This document shows, one piece after another, positions 8,623 to 15,825 of a stretch of 64,000 bases of DNA; position 1 is the stretch's first letter, and each line of letters begins with the position of its first letter. Both the position numbers and the translations under genes were made by a program. The stretch is from Natrialba swarupiae. GTDB taxonomy: Archaea > Halobacteriota > Halobacteria > Halobacteriales > Natrialbaceae. Location of the stretch: positions 62,001-126,000 of the forward strand of contig NZ_VTAW01000011.1 in the NCBI RefSeq assembly GCF_008245225.1, written 5' to 3'. The notes beneath the pieces were generated by a model. The model worked only from the letters and a program-made list of their open reading frames with translations, did not search any database and was not told the origin of the DNA.

Positions 8623-8646
8623 TTTTTATAACGAACGTCGTTCGTT
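8623..8646 (-). promoter_or_regulatory. Promoter with palindromic operator for the RnfC-like gene
   Basis: On the minus strand the sequence reads AACGAACGACGTTCGTTATA and then AAAAA. A 17-base palindrome (8630-8646, AACGAACG-A-CGTTCGTT) abuts and overlaps a TATA element, about 60 bases before the ATG at 8566. A protein bound here would cover the BRE/TATA site, so repression is the simplest guess. Confidence 0.6.
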
Positions 8647-8678
8647 ACCCTTCACAAGCTGACGATCGGGGACTCGAG

Positions 8679-8924
8679 TCAGCCGCGTCCCTCCGCATCG
8701 ACCGCGGTCCGGACGACGCGGGCTACCCCGAGCATCGCGAGAAACGTCCCGGCGAAAACGATCACGGCGAAGAGGAAGATGCCCATCAACACCGGTGCGA
8801 CGTCCGGGTGTGAGAGCAAGTGCGTGAGAACGAACCGGTAGCTCAGGTAGACGACGAGGAACCCACCTGCGATGCGAATCGAGGCACGCCAGTAGGCACC
8901 GTACTCTTCCGGCGACAGTTCCAT
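8679..8924 (-). CDS. Small two-helix membrane protein, unknown
   Basis: An 81-residue protein with two membrane segments, about residues 16-34 (IRIAGGFLVVYLSYRFVL) and 42-68 (VAPVLMGIFLFAVIVFAGTF and following), and short charged ends. The family is not recognised. It lies upstream of the RnfC-like gene on the same strand, but the palindromic promoter between them suggests separate control. Confidence 0.65.
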   Translation of the reverse strand: MELSPEEYGAYWRASIRIAGGFLVVYLSYRFVLTHLLSHPDVAPVLMGIFLFAVIVFAGTFLAMLGVARVVRTAVDAEGRG

Positions 8925-9026
8925 GCGCCGAGGTGTGTTCCGGGTGGTAAAAAACGCTCGTACACGAGGTGCTCGAGTGTGCCGTGTGTGAACTGTTACC
9001 CCGAAGCGTTCCCGGCCGACCGTCGA

Positions 9027-9890
9027 TCACCGAACGCCGTCGGCGACGTGGCGGGCGACTCGAGCGCCGGTTCGCCGTTCGATCGACCGCGATGCGAAGA
9101 CGCCTCGAGCGCTCTTGGCCGCCTGTCGATCGATCTCGAAGGAGAGGTCCGGATACGCGACGTCGGTCAACACGAGCGGTTCCGGCGGCGCGGGGGCGAT
9201 GCCCTCGTGGCCGGGCAACGGCTCGGACGCGAGCGCCCGGGAGAGTTTCTCGAGAGACGCCTCACCCGTTCCGACCGCCCGTGCGAGCGAGACCAGTCGT
9301 CGAACCAGTTCGCGGGCGAAGCCATCGGCGACGACGGTGAGGACGATGTAGTCGCCGTCACGGCTCGCCTCGAGCGTCGGCGACCGTTCGGTGTTGCGGT
9401 CGTCGGGGGTGAGGTTGTGGAAATCGTGGGTGCCGGAGAGCCCCTCGCAGGCGGCCACGAATCGGTCGTCATCGACCGCTCGCTCGCGGGCGAGTTCGTC
9501 CGGTTCCGCGTCGTTCCGGTCCGATCTCGAGTCGGCGGCCGGCGCGTACAGGTGGTAGGTATACTCCCGACGGGTCGCGTGGTGGGTCGCGTGGAATCCG
9601 TCGGGGGCGTCCGCGACCGCCCACGCCCGGACGTCGGCCGGGAGTTCGGCGTTCAACGCCCGCGGGGTGAGCCAGGTCGGTGCCTCGAGGGCGATCGTCT
9701 GTGCGAGCGCGGAGACGCCGGCGTCGGTGCGCCCGGCCGCGGCGTATCCTGCGGGCTTTCGGTCGCCCGTCTCGAGGACCGAGAGCGTCCGGAGCGCGTC
9801 GAAGATCGCGTCCTCGACGGTCGGAACGTCCGGCTGGCGCTGGTATCCGTAGTAGTCGGTGCCGTCGTAGGCGATCCGGAACGCGCGCAT
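9027..9890 (-). CDS. truA: tRNA pseudouridine synthase TruA
   Basis: A 287-residue enzyme that makes pseudouridine at positions 38-40 of the tRNA anticodon arm. The catalytic aspartate is in GRTDAGVSA near residue 55. The N-terminus MRAFRIAYDGTDYYGYQRQ and the later GFHATHHATRREYTYHLY and GTHDFHNLT are classical TruA segments. The length is normal. The ATG at 9890 is chosen because the conserved beta-strand begins right there. Confidence 0.95.
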   Translation of the reverse strand: MRAFRIAYDGTDYYGYQRQPDVPTVEDAIFDALRTLSVLETGDRKPAGYAAAGRTDAGVSALAQTIALEAPTWLTPRALNAELPADVRAWAVADAPDGFHATHHATRREYTYHLYAPAADSRSDRNDAEPDELARERAVDDDRFVAACEGLSGTHDFHNLTPDDRNTERSPTLEASRDGDYIVLTVVADGFARELVRRLVSLARAVGTGEASLEKLSRALASEPLPGHEGIAPAPPEPLVLTDVAYPDLSFEIDRQAAKSARGVFASRSIERRTGARVARHVADGVR

Positions 9891-10119
9891 CGGTTCCACC
9901 GACGGCGGCGGTCGAGTTAGGGCCGTCGACCGCGTCCGCGTTCGGCTACCGGCGGTCGTTCTCCATCCTGGGGTGGCTCTCCACGCAGCCACTCGCCAGC
10001 CCGGTCCCTCGAACATTTTCCGCTCGAGATGGTCGAGGCATCCATCTCTCATCCCCTGTGAACTCCCTGCACCTTCCGGGCCGACGACCTTCCGGATGTG
10101 AAGCGGAAGTTCCCTACCC

Positions 10120-11655
10120 ATGGACGAATCCAGCGGACGTGATTCCGAGTCACACGAAACCGTCCGGAACGTCGTTCTCGTCGTTCTCGATACCGCACGG
10201 GCACGAAGCGTCGACGTCACCGGCGATCCCGACACTCGAGAGCGAACGCGTTCCGGCACCGACCGTCCGACTACCCCGACGATGGACCGACTCGCCGCGG
10301 AGGGAACGACCTTCGAGCGGGCCTTCGCGACGGCTCCGTGGACGATGCCGTCCCACGCTTCGATGTTTACGGGGATGTTTCCGTCCGAGCACGGCGCTCA
10401 CGGCGGGAACACGTACCTCGACGACGACCTGCGGACGCTCCCCGAGGCGTTCGCCGGCGGCGGCTTTCAGACGATCGGCGTCTCGAACAACACCTGGATC
10501 ACCGAGGAGTTCGGCTTCGACCGCGGCTTCGACGACCTCCGGAAGGGGTGGCAGTACATCCAGTCCGACGCCGACATGGGCGCAGTCGTCCGCGGCGAAG
10601 ACACGCGTGAAAAACTCGAGGCGACGCGCAATCGACTCTTCGACGGGAACCCCCTCGTCAACGCGGCGAACATCCTCTACAGCGAAGTTCTCCAGCCTGC
10701 GGGCGACGACGGTGCAGACCGGTCGACGACCTGGATCGAAAACTGGCTCGCAGGCCGGAAGGACGACCGGCCGTTTTTCCTGTTCTGTAACTTCATCGAG
10801 CCACACGTCGAGTACGATCCGCCCCGCGAGTACGCCGAACGGTACCTCCCCGAGGAGGCGAGCTACGAGGAGGCGACAGCGATCCGTCAGGACCCGCGGG
10901 CCTACGACTGCGGGGACTACCAGATCACGGATCGCGAGTTCGCGATGCTCCGCGGACTCTACCGGGCCGAACTGGCATACGTCGACGACCAGCTCGCCCA
11001 ACTCCGGCGCGCTCTCGAGGCCGCTGGTGAGTGGGAGAACACCCTGTTCGTCGTCTGTGGCGACCACGGCGAGCACATCGGCGAACACGGCTTCTTCGGC
11101 CACCAGTACAATCTCTACGACACGCTGATCCACGTCCCGCTGGTCGTCTGTGGCGGACCGTTCGCCGGCGGCGGGCGGCGGAGCGATCTCGTGCAGTTGC
11201 TCGACCTCCCCGCGACCGTCCTCGAGTCCGTCGGGATCGACGATCCGGCGCTTCGAAGGCAGTGGTCCTCGCGGTCGTTTCTTCCCGGTTCGGACGACGA
11301 GCCCCGCGATGCCGTCTTCGCCGAGTACGTCGCTCCCCAGCCGTCGATCGAGCGACTCGAGGCCAGGTTCGGCGAGATCCCCGACCGGGTGCGGGCGTTC
11401 GACCGCCGGCTTCGGGCGATCCGGACGGACGAGTACAAGTACGTCTGCGGCGACGACGGCTTCGAACGGCTCCACCACGTCCCGACCGATCCGTTCGAGC
11501 AAACCGACGTCTCGGGCGACGAACCCGAGCGGGCACGTACGCTCCGAGAGCGCCTCGAGGACCGGTTCGGCTCGCTCGAGTCGGCGACCGCGGACGGGTC
11601 GGTCTCGATGCGCGAGGGGACCAAAGAGCGACTGGCGGACCTCGGCTACCTCTGA
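10120..11655 (+). CDS. Sulfatase-fold hydrolase/transferase with Thr at the nucleophile position
   Basis: A 511-residue alkaline-phosphatase-superfamily protein. Metal-binding segments are seen at NVVLVVLDTARARS (first Asp) and in VVCGDHGEHIGEHG near residue 310. The nucleophile loop reads PWTMPSHASMFTG; where true sulfatases have Cys or Ser in C/S-x-P-x-R, this protein has Thr in TMPSH. That residue is used as nucleophile in LtaS-like phosphoglycerol transferases, so a phosphodiesterase or transferase role is as likely as sulfate ester hydrolysis. There is no signal peptide, so it is probably cytoplasmic. The C-terminus LADLGYL is shared with other archaeal members. Confidence 0.85.
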   Translation: MDESSGRDSESHETVRNVVLVVLDTARARSVDVTGDPDTRERTRSGTDRPTTPTMDRLAAEGTTFERAFATAPWTMPSHASMFTGMFPSEHGAHGGNTYLDDDLRTLPEAFAGGGFQTIGVSNNTWITEEFGFDRGFDDLRKGWQYIQSDADMGAVVRGEDTREKLEATRNRLFDGNPLVNAANILYSEVLQPAGDDGADRSTTWIENWLAGRKDDRPFFLFCNFIEPHVEYDPPREYAERYLPEEASYEEATAIRQDPRAYDCGDYQITDREFAMLRGLYRAELAYVDDQLAQLRRALEAAGEWENTLFVVCGDHGEHIGEHGFFGHQYNLYDTLIHVPLVVCGGPFAGGGRRSDLVQLLDLPATVLESVGIDDPALRRQWSSRSFLPGSDDEPRDAVFAEYVAPQPSIERLEARFGEIPDRVRAFDRRLRAIRTDEYKYVCGDDGFERLHHVPTDPFEQTDVSGDEPERARTLRERLEDRFGSLESATADGSVSMREGTKERLADLGYL

Positions 11656-11731
11656 TACGCTCGAGGGGAGTCGCCCTGTCCTCGAGCGGACTCCGCACAC
11701 GCCCTCTGCGAGCGGACCCACGTCATCAACC

Positions 11732-12091
11732 GTGAACGTGTACAGGACGAACGGTTTCCGCGGTCGTTCGAAACGTCGATTCGTGCCCTTCGCTCCCCCC
11801 GTCGAGACGGATCCCTTCCGGACGCGAGTCGTCTACGACCGGTCGACCGAACGGCTCCGGATCGCCGTGGACGCGGTCGACGGCGACGCCGACGTCTCGG
11901 TCGCTGCCGACTCGAACCGCGTGCGAATCCACCTCGAGCGCGCCGGCGACGTCTACGATCGAACGATCCCCTCACCGTCCCACCGACGGTTCACCGACGA
12001 CCGCGAGGCCGTCTTCAACAACGGCGTCCTCACCGTCACGCTCGAGACTGCACCGCTACAGTTCTCGCGGGCGGTCGGAGGCGGACGGTGA
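11732..12091 (+). CDS. Hsp20/alpha-crystallin-like small protein
   Basis: About 119 residues, with a beta-rich domain ending in the hallmark FNNGVLTVTLE, as in small heat-shock proteins. The middle (RVVYDRSTERLRIAVDAVDG, then VRIHLERAGDVYDRTIPSP) fits alternating strands of an alpha-crystallin/CS fold. The start is uncertain: GTG at 11732 is used, and GTG at 11738 is equally possible. The N-terminal 25 residues are basic (RGRSKRRF), unusual in this acidic proteome. It could act as a holdase chaperone or be one of the CS-fold proteins of unknown role. Confidence 0.6.
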   Translation: MNVYRTNGFRGRSKRRFVPFAPPVETDPFRTRVVYDRSTERLRIAVDAVDGDADVSVAADSNRVRIHLERAGDVYDRTIPSPSHRRFTDDREAVFNNGVLTVTLETAPLQFSRAVGGGR

Positions 12092-12225
12092 CGACACCGC
12101 TCCATAGCGCCGACGACGCTCGAGGCGTGCGTTCGCCTGCAGAACGCTTTTTCTCGGCGGTCCGGTGCCGTTCTCGAGCGGACGCGGCCACCGGGCAGCG
12201 ATTTCTGGCCCAGAGATGGCTCTCG

Positions 12226-12240
12226 TGGATTTAAGTTAGG
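12226..12240 (+). promoter_or_regulatory. TATA element of lipoprotein gene
   Basis: GGATTTAAGTTAGG lies 27-30 bases before the ATG at 12259, the normal spacing for a leaderless haloarchaeal transcript. Confidence 0.5.
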
Positions 12241-12258
12241 CGACACGAACGGCCGTGT

Positions 12259-12957
12259 ATGGTCCCACGCAGACATGTACTCGCTGGCTGTAGCGTCGCC
12301 ATCGCCGCGACGGCGGGCTGTCTCGGCGACGAGACGATCGATCCACCGAGCGGCGGTAGGAATGCGGCGACGGCCGACGACGAGAACCCTACGCCCGACG
12401 ATGGCGGAGTGGACACCGACCAGGCGACGGCTGACGATCGCGGTGACGACGCGACGGAACACCCGGACGAATCGGAGCCGTCGCCCGAGACACCCGACGA
12501 ACCGCTCGTCACCGCCCTCCGACGAGACGAGAACGTCGAGAGCGACGACCCGGAAAGCGGCGATACCGAACGTGACGACCGATCGGCGGACGACGTCGAG
12601 TCTGAAGGTGACGGACCGACGGACGACGAGGTCGTGCTCGTCACCCACGGGGAGGTCGCAGATGTCGGGGCCGTCGGTCGTGACGAACAGCGGGGCAACT
12701 ACTATCTCCCACTCCAGTTCACCGACGACGGCGTGAGCAGGTTCACCGGCGGGCTCGTAGCCGTCGACGCGTTTCAGGAACCCGAAGAACAGGAACTCGT
12801 CGTCTACGTCGACGGCGAGGTTCTCGGGACGTACGGCCTCGGGCAGACCCTCTCTGATGCGATACGAACCGGCAGATGGGACGGAAACTTTCGCGTCGTC
12901 GCACTCGAGGAGGCGCCGCTGGTCGAACTCCGCGAGACTCTCAACCCGTCGACCTGA
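12259..12957 (+). CDS. Lipoprotein with SecD-head-like domain
   Basis: A 232-residue exported lipoprotein. The N-terminus MVPRRHVLAGCSVAIAATAG ends in a lipobox, TAGC, with the lipidated Cys near residue 21; the paired arginines fit Tat export. Residues ~25-125 are a disordered Asp/Glu/Thr-rich spacer. The folded part (~130-232; VLVTHGEVADVGAV, YYLPLQFTDDGVSRF, VVYVDGEVLGTYG) resembles the first periplasmic head domain of SecD, but there is no membrane channel part. A role at the outer face of the membrane is inferred; the precise function is unknown. Confidence 0.7.
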   Translation: MVPRRHVLAGCSVAIAATAGCLGDETIDPPSGGRNAATADDENPTPDDGGVDTDQATADDRGDDATEHPDESEPSPETPDEPLVTALRRDENVESDDPESGDTERDDRSADDVESEGDGPTDDEVVLVTHGEVADVGAVGRDEQRGNYYLPLQFTDDGVSRFTGGLVAVDAFQEPEEQELVVYVDGEVLGTYGLGQTLSDAIRTGRWDGNFRVVALEEAPLVELRETLNPST

Positions 12958-12985
12958 GACGGACTCCGACGGCAGTCTGCATCAG
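12954..12985. repeat. Short form of the dispersed element, bridging two stop codons
   Basis: CTGAGACGGACT ... AGTCTGCATCAG is an imperfect inverted repeat whose two ends contain the TGA stops of the convergent genes ending at 12957 and 12982. It may serve as a bidirectional terminator hairpin. Confidence 0.4.
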
Positions 12986-13368
12986 GAATCGCCCGATTCG
13001 CGCCTGACCGGGGGCGTCGTCGAAACCACGCGTCCCAACAGGTCGCGGTTGTTGGCGGCCCACCGGTAGCCGCGCTCGCGCAGGCGTTCGTACTCTTCGA
13101 AGTTCCGCGCGAACCCGACGACTTCGTCGAGCGGATCGACGAGCCCCGAATCGGCGAGAGCCCGTTCGATCGACGCCCCACAGGAGTGGACGTCGGTCTC
13201 GGTGACGACGTGCGAACAGGCCTCGTACTCCTCGGGCAACCGCTCGCGCAGTTCTGGAGTTAGATCGGAAAAGCCGACGATTCGGACGTCCGTCCGGCCA
13301 TCGACGTACTCGGCCCACCAGGTGCAAAAGCCGCAGTCGTCGTCGAAGACGAGCGTCGGTTGGCCCAT
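12982..13368 (-). CDS. DCC-family thiol-disulfide oxidoreductase (DUF393)
   Basis: A 128-residue protein with the family signature DDDCGFCTWW near residue 8 (DxxCxxC type) that gives the DCC family its name. HSCGASIERAL (~69-79) and the C-terminal RGYRWAANNRDLLGR are also typical. A redox function is assumed for the family. I chose the ATG at 13368 (MGQPTLVFDDDCG) because the strand starts right there; an upstream start at 13392 would add eight residues. It converges on the lipoprotein gene, with stops 24 bases apart. Confidence 0.85.
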   Translation of the reverse strand: MGQPTLVFDDDCGFCTWWAEYVDGRTDVRIVGFSDLTPELRERLPEEYEACSHVVTETDVHSCGASIERALADSGLVDPLDEVVGFARNFEEYERLRERGYRWAANNRDLLGRVVSTTPPVRRESGDS

Positions 13369-13525
13369 ACTCGGAAAAGGAGACCGAGACACAAACGTGT
13401 GGCCCCGACCGACCGCACCCGGTGGAACACCGTGGCGATACGCTCGTACGCTCGAGACGGAGTTCGATCCAGCCTGGACAGTTTCGGGAAATGTTTTTTG
13501 TCGTTCGGTAACCTATAACTCGAGT

Positions 13526-13696
13526 GTGAAGTCCGTCAGAGAAGGACTCCGAGAGGGCGAACTGGAGAAGGACACCTACGACAGGCTCGTCTGCGTAGAG
13601 AGCGGCAAACAGCTGAAAACCAAGAACGATCCGGACTCGATCGAGACGATCCGCATCTGTCCCGAGACCGGGAAGAAATGGAAAGAGGTCCGCTGA
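13526..13696 (+). CDS. HVO_0758-like zinc-finger microprotein with degenerate Cys pairs
   Basis: A 56-residue protein, GTG start at 13526, reading VKSVREGLREGELEKDTYDR and continuing to ICPETGKKWKEVR. It is clearly related to the haloarchaeal HVO_0758-type zinc-finger microproteins. As I recall the family, it carries two CxxC knuckles (CVECG and CPDCG), but here these read CVESG and CPETG, so two of the four presumed zinc ligands are replaced by Ser and Thr. Zinc binding may be lost or altered. The gene stands alone on its strand. Confidence 0.7.
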   Translation: MKSVREGLREGELEKDTYDRLVCVESGKQLKTKNDPDSIETIRICPETGKKWKEVR

Positions 13697-13864
13697 CCGA
13701 CGGCGTCGACAGCCTGAACGCGTGGGAAACGTCCCTGGTTCTTTCGGACGGGTTGCTGTCCGCTCGCGTCCCGAGCGTGTGTATCGACCACGCCGTCGGG
13801 TTTCGACCGCTCGCCCGGCGGCGAACGCCGGAACAGTCTTGACGTCGGTGTCCAATGAGGCCCC

Positions 13865-15109
13865 ATGGGCACTGCGACCGACTCGCTCTCGGAACCGCGG
13901 GTGCTCGCACACACCAAGCGACGGCTGTTTCCCGACGGCGGATCGGATTCGCCGTCGTACGTCGTCGCCGACACGCAGTTCGCTCGAGAGGAGTGGCTCC
14001 CCGGCCAGCCGGTGGATCCGGCGGTTCGGGATCGACTCGCACCGTTCAACCACGTCCGGATCGGGGGCGGCTACCCCGACCTCGTGGGCGTGCGCTCGCT
14101 CGAGTCGGATCTCCTCGCCGTCTCTCGGCTCGGCGACGAGCCGCCGTTGATCGCCGTCGAGGCGAAAGGGTACGCGAGCGGCGGCGTCGACACCCGCCTC
14201 GGCATCGTCCAGGCTCACGATCGGCTCCACGAGGCCAACGCCGCCTACGTCGCCGCGCCGGCAGGCGCTATCTCGGGGACCGACCGGACGCTCGCACGCG
14301 ACCTGAACGTCGGCGTCCTCGGCGTCGACGCCGACGGGGGGGTCGAAGTGCTCGAGACGCCGCGGATCGTCGGCAACCGCTCGACGAGCGAGGCGACGGC
14401 GCTTCGGTTCCAGGCCGGGGCACAGGGCGTCGCGGACGCCTCCTTCGGGCTCAACCACCCCAAAAACTACCTCGGCTACCCGCTGGCTCACTACGCCGAC
14501 GGCGACACCGGCGCGCTCCTCTCGGCGTACGACGTCGTCGGCGCGGTCGACGACGCCAGACGCGGCGCGGCGTTTCTCGGGCTGGTCGAGGACGGCCCGA
14601 GGGTGGAACTGACGTCGCTCGGCCACGAGGTCGTCCGGTACGCGCGAGCCCGCCACGGCTCCGTCGAGGCCGCACTCGAGGAGTTCCAGGAGTGGTACCG
14701 CTCGAGCAAACGGTTCGTCGATCTGGCACCCGGCTGGGGGCAGCTTGCTCGTCGCGTCGTCTTCGAGTATCCGCCGACGGAGCTACTCGTGACCGAACTC
14801 CAGACGATGCACGACGACTGGCAGCCCGAGCCGACGCTGGTCGAGTTTCTCACGCACATGCACGAACTCCACCCGACGTTCGCCGTCGAACTGTTCGTCC
14901 GCGGCGACGAGGCCGTCCGCCGGCGCGTGCTAACCGACGATGGAGCGCTTCGACGGTCAGCGCTCGAGGACGGCTCCGTCTACCACTCGCCGACGGTGTT
15001 CCAGCTGAAGGCGATGCTGTACCACACCGGGATCCTCACCGAGCGGGGGAGCGAGCCACACCGCCTCGAGCCGACCGAGGACGTGTGGGCGCTTCGAGAG
15101 CCACTCTGA
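13865..15109 (+). CDS. Uncharacterised PD-(D/E)XK-type protein with winged-helix-like region
   Basis: A 414-residue soluble protein with no recognised family name. The N-terminal third has the pattern of a PD-(D/E)XK nuclease core: GGGYPDLVG (Asp72) followed 27 residues later by LIAVEAKGY (Glu99-Ala-Lys101), then a helix and strands. The middle (FLGLVEDGPRVELTSLGHEV, ~235-255) looks like a winged-helix segment. The C-terminal 150 residues are helical and contain ELQTMHDDWQPEPTL. It might be a DNA-cutting or DNA-binding protein. It stands about 0.7 kb upstream of a restriction-modification gene on the same strand, but the gene at 15120-15578 on the opposite strand lies between. Confidence 0.6.
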   Translation: MGTATDSLSEPRVLAHTKRRLFPDGGSDSPSYVVADTQFAREEWLPGQPVDPAVRDRLAPFNHVRIGGGYPDLVGVRSLESDLLAVSRLGDEPPLIAVEAKGYASGGVDTRLGIVQAHDRLHEANAAYVAAPAGAISGTDRTLARDLNVGVLGVDADGGVEVLETPRIVGNRSTSEATALRFQAGAQGVADASFGLNHPKNYLGYPLAHYADGDTGALLSAYDVVGAVDDARRGAAFLGLVEDGPRVELTSLGHEVVRYARARHGSVEAALEEFQEWYRSSKRFVDLAPGWGQLARRVVFEYPPTELLVTELQTMHDDWQPEPTLVEFLTHMHELHPTFAVELFVRGDEAVRRRVLTDDGALRRSALEDGSVYHSPTVFQLKAMLYHTGILTERGSEPHRLEPTEDVWALREPL

Positions 15110-15119
15110 GGACGACCGG

Positions 15120-15578
15120 TCACAGGACAGTACGGGTGTAGCCGACGGCGAACGCGAGCGCGACGAGCACCGTCACGATTCCGGCGAGCAGTTGGACCGG
15201 CGCGAGGATCACGAGTTCGTGGACCATGAGCGGATACAGCGTGAGCGGAACGCCCCACTGTCCGAACACCGTCAGCCCGACGATCAGCCCCCGCCGCCTC
15301 GAGAAGACGTCGTCGAGGACGAGCGAGTAGAGAAACACGACGAGCGAGAGACCGAGAACGTGGATGTGTGTCACCCGCATCCAGTGGGGAACGCCGTCGT
15401 GTGCGGTCGATATCATCGGGTCGAGGGTGAACATCTGGTAGACGCCGATGCCAAGCCCGAACGCGAATCCGAACAGCGCCGAAATTCTGAGTCGCGCGCC
15501 GTGTCGGCTCGAGACTCCCATCCCCGTGTTCGATCCACTCGCGGTGTCGTCGGCCGTCGCGTGAGCGCGTTCGGTCAT
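15120..15578 (-). CDS. Four-helix membrane protein, unknown
   Basis: A 152-residue protein with four predicted membrane segments (about 30-48, 65-84, 92-112 and 120-145). Conserved-looking histidines occur in MRVTHIHVLGL and in LYPLMVHELVI and could bind a cofactor, but this is only a guess. The ATG at 15578 is chosen because the TATA element at 15606-15616 would start transcription only a few bases upstream of it. Its stop lies 10 bases from the stop of the convergent PD-(D/E)XK gene. Confidence 0.65.
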   Translation of the reverse strand: MTERAHATADDTASGSNTGMGVSSRHGARLRISALFGFAFGLGIGVYQMFTLDPMISTAHDGVPHWMRVTHIHVLGLSLVVFLYSLVLDDVFSRRRGLIVGLTVFGQWGVPLTLYPLMVHELVILAPVQLLAGIVTVLVALAFAVGYTRTVL

Positions 15579-15605
15579 CCGTTTTCCAGCCAAGTTTCAC
15601 CGAGA

Positions 15606-15616
15606 ATATATAAATC
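15606..15616 (-). promoter_or_regulatory. TATA element for the four-helix membrane protein gene
   Basis: On the minus strand GATTTATATAT, about 30 bases before the ATG at 15578; it excludes the longer alternative start at 15593. Confidence 0.55.
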
Positions 15617-15825
15617 ATCCTATGATCGCGCGTCGGTTTCTCTTCAGCGCGTGCGTTCGATCCACTGGGTGCAGTTATCGACCCGGAGGCTGACGGACGA
15701 TTCGTCGGGCCGAACCGGTTGGAACGAAAGACTATACGGCTCAGTCGAATACCCCCTACCGTGTCGACGATTTACGGTCGAAGCGAACGAAACCAGCGAG
15801 CGACGAACGCCCTGCGCGTCTGACT

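Noticed and set aside
10150-11721. Long open frame on the minus strand opposite the sulfatase-fold gene
   Set aside because: The frame is a mirror effect of GC-rich codons; the plus-strand protein has clear metal and nucleophile motifs while the minus product has no family features.
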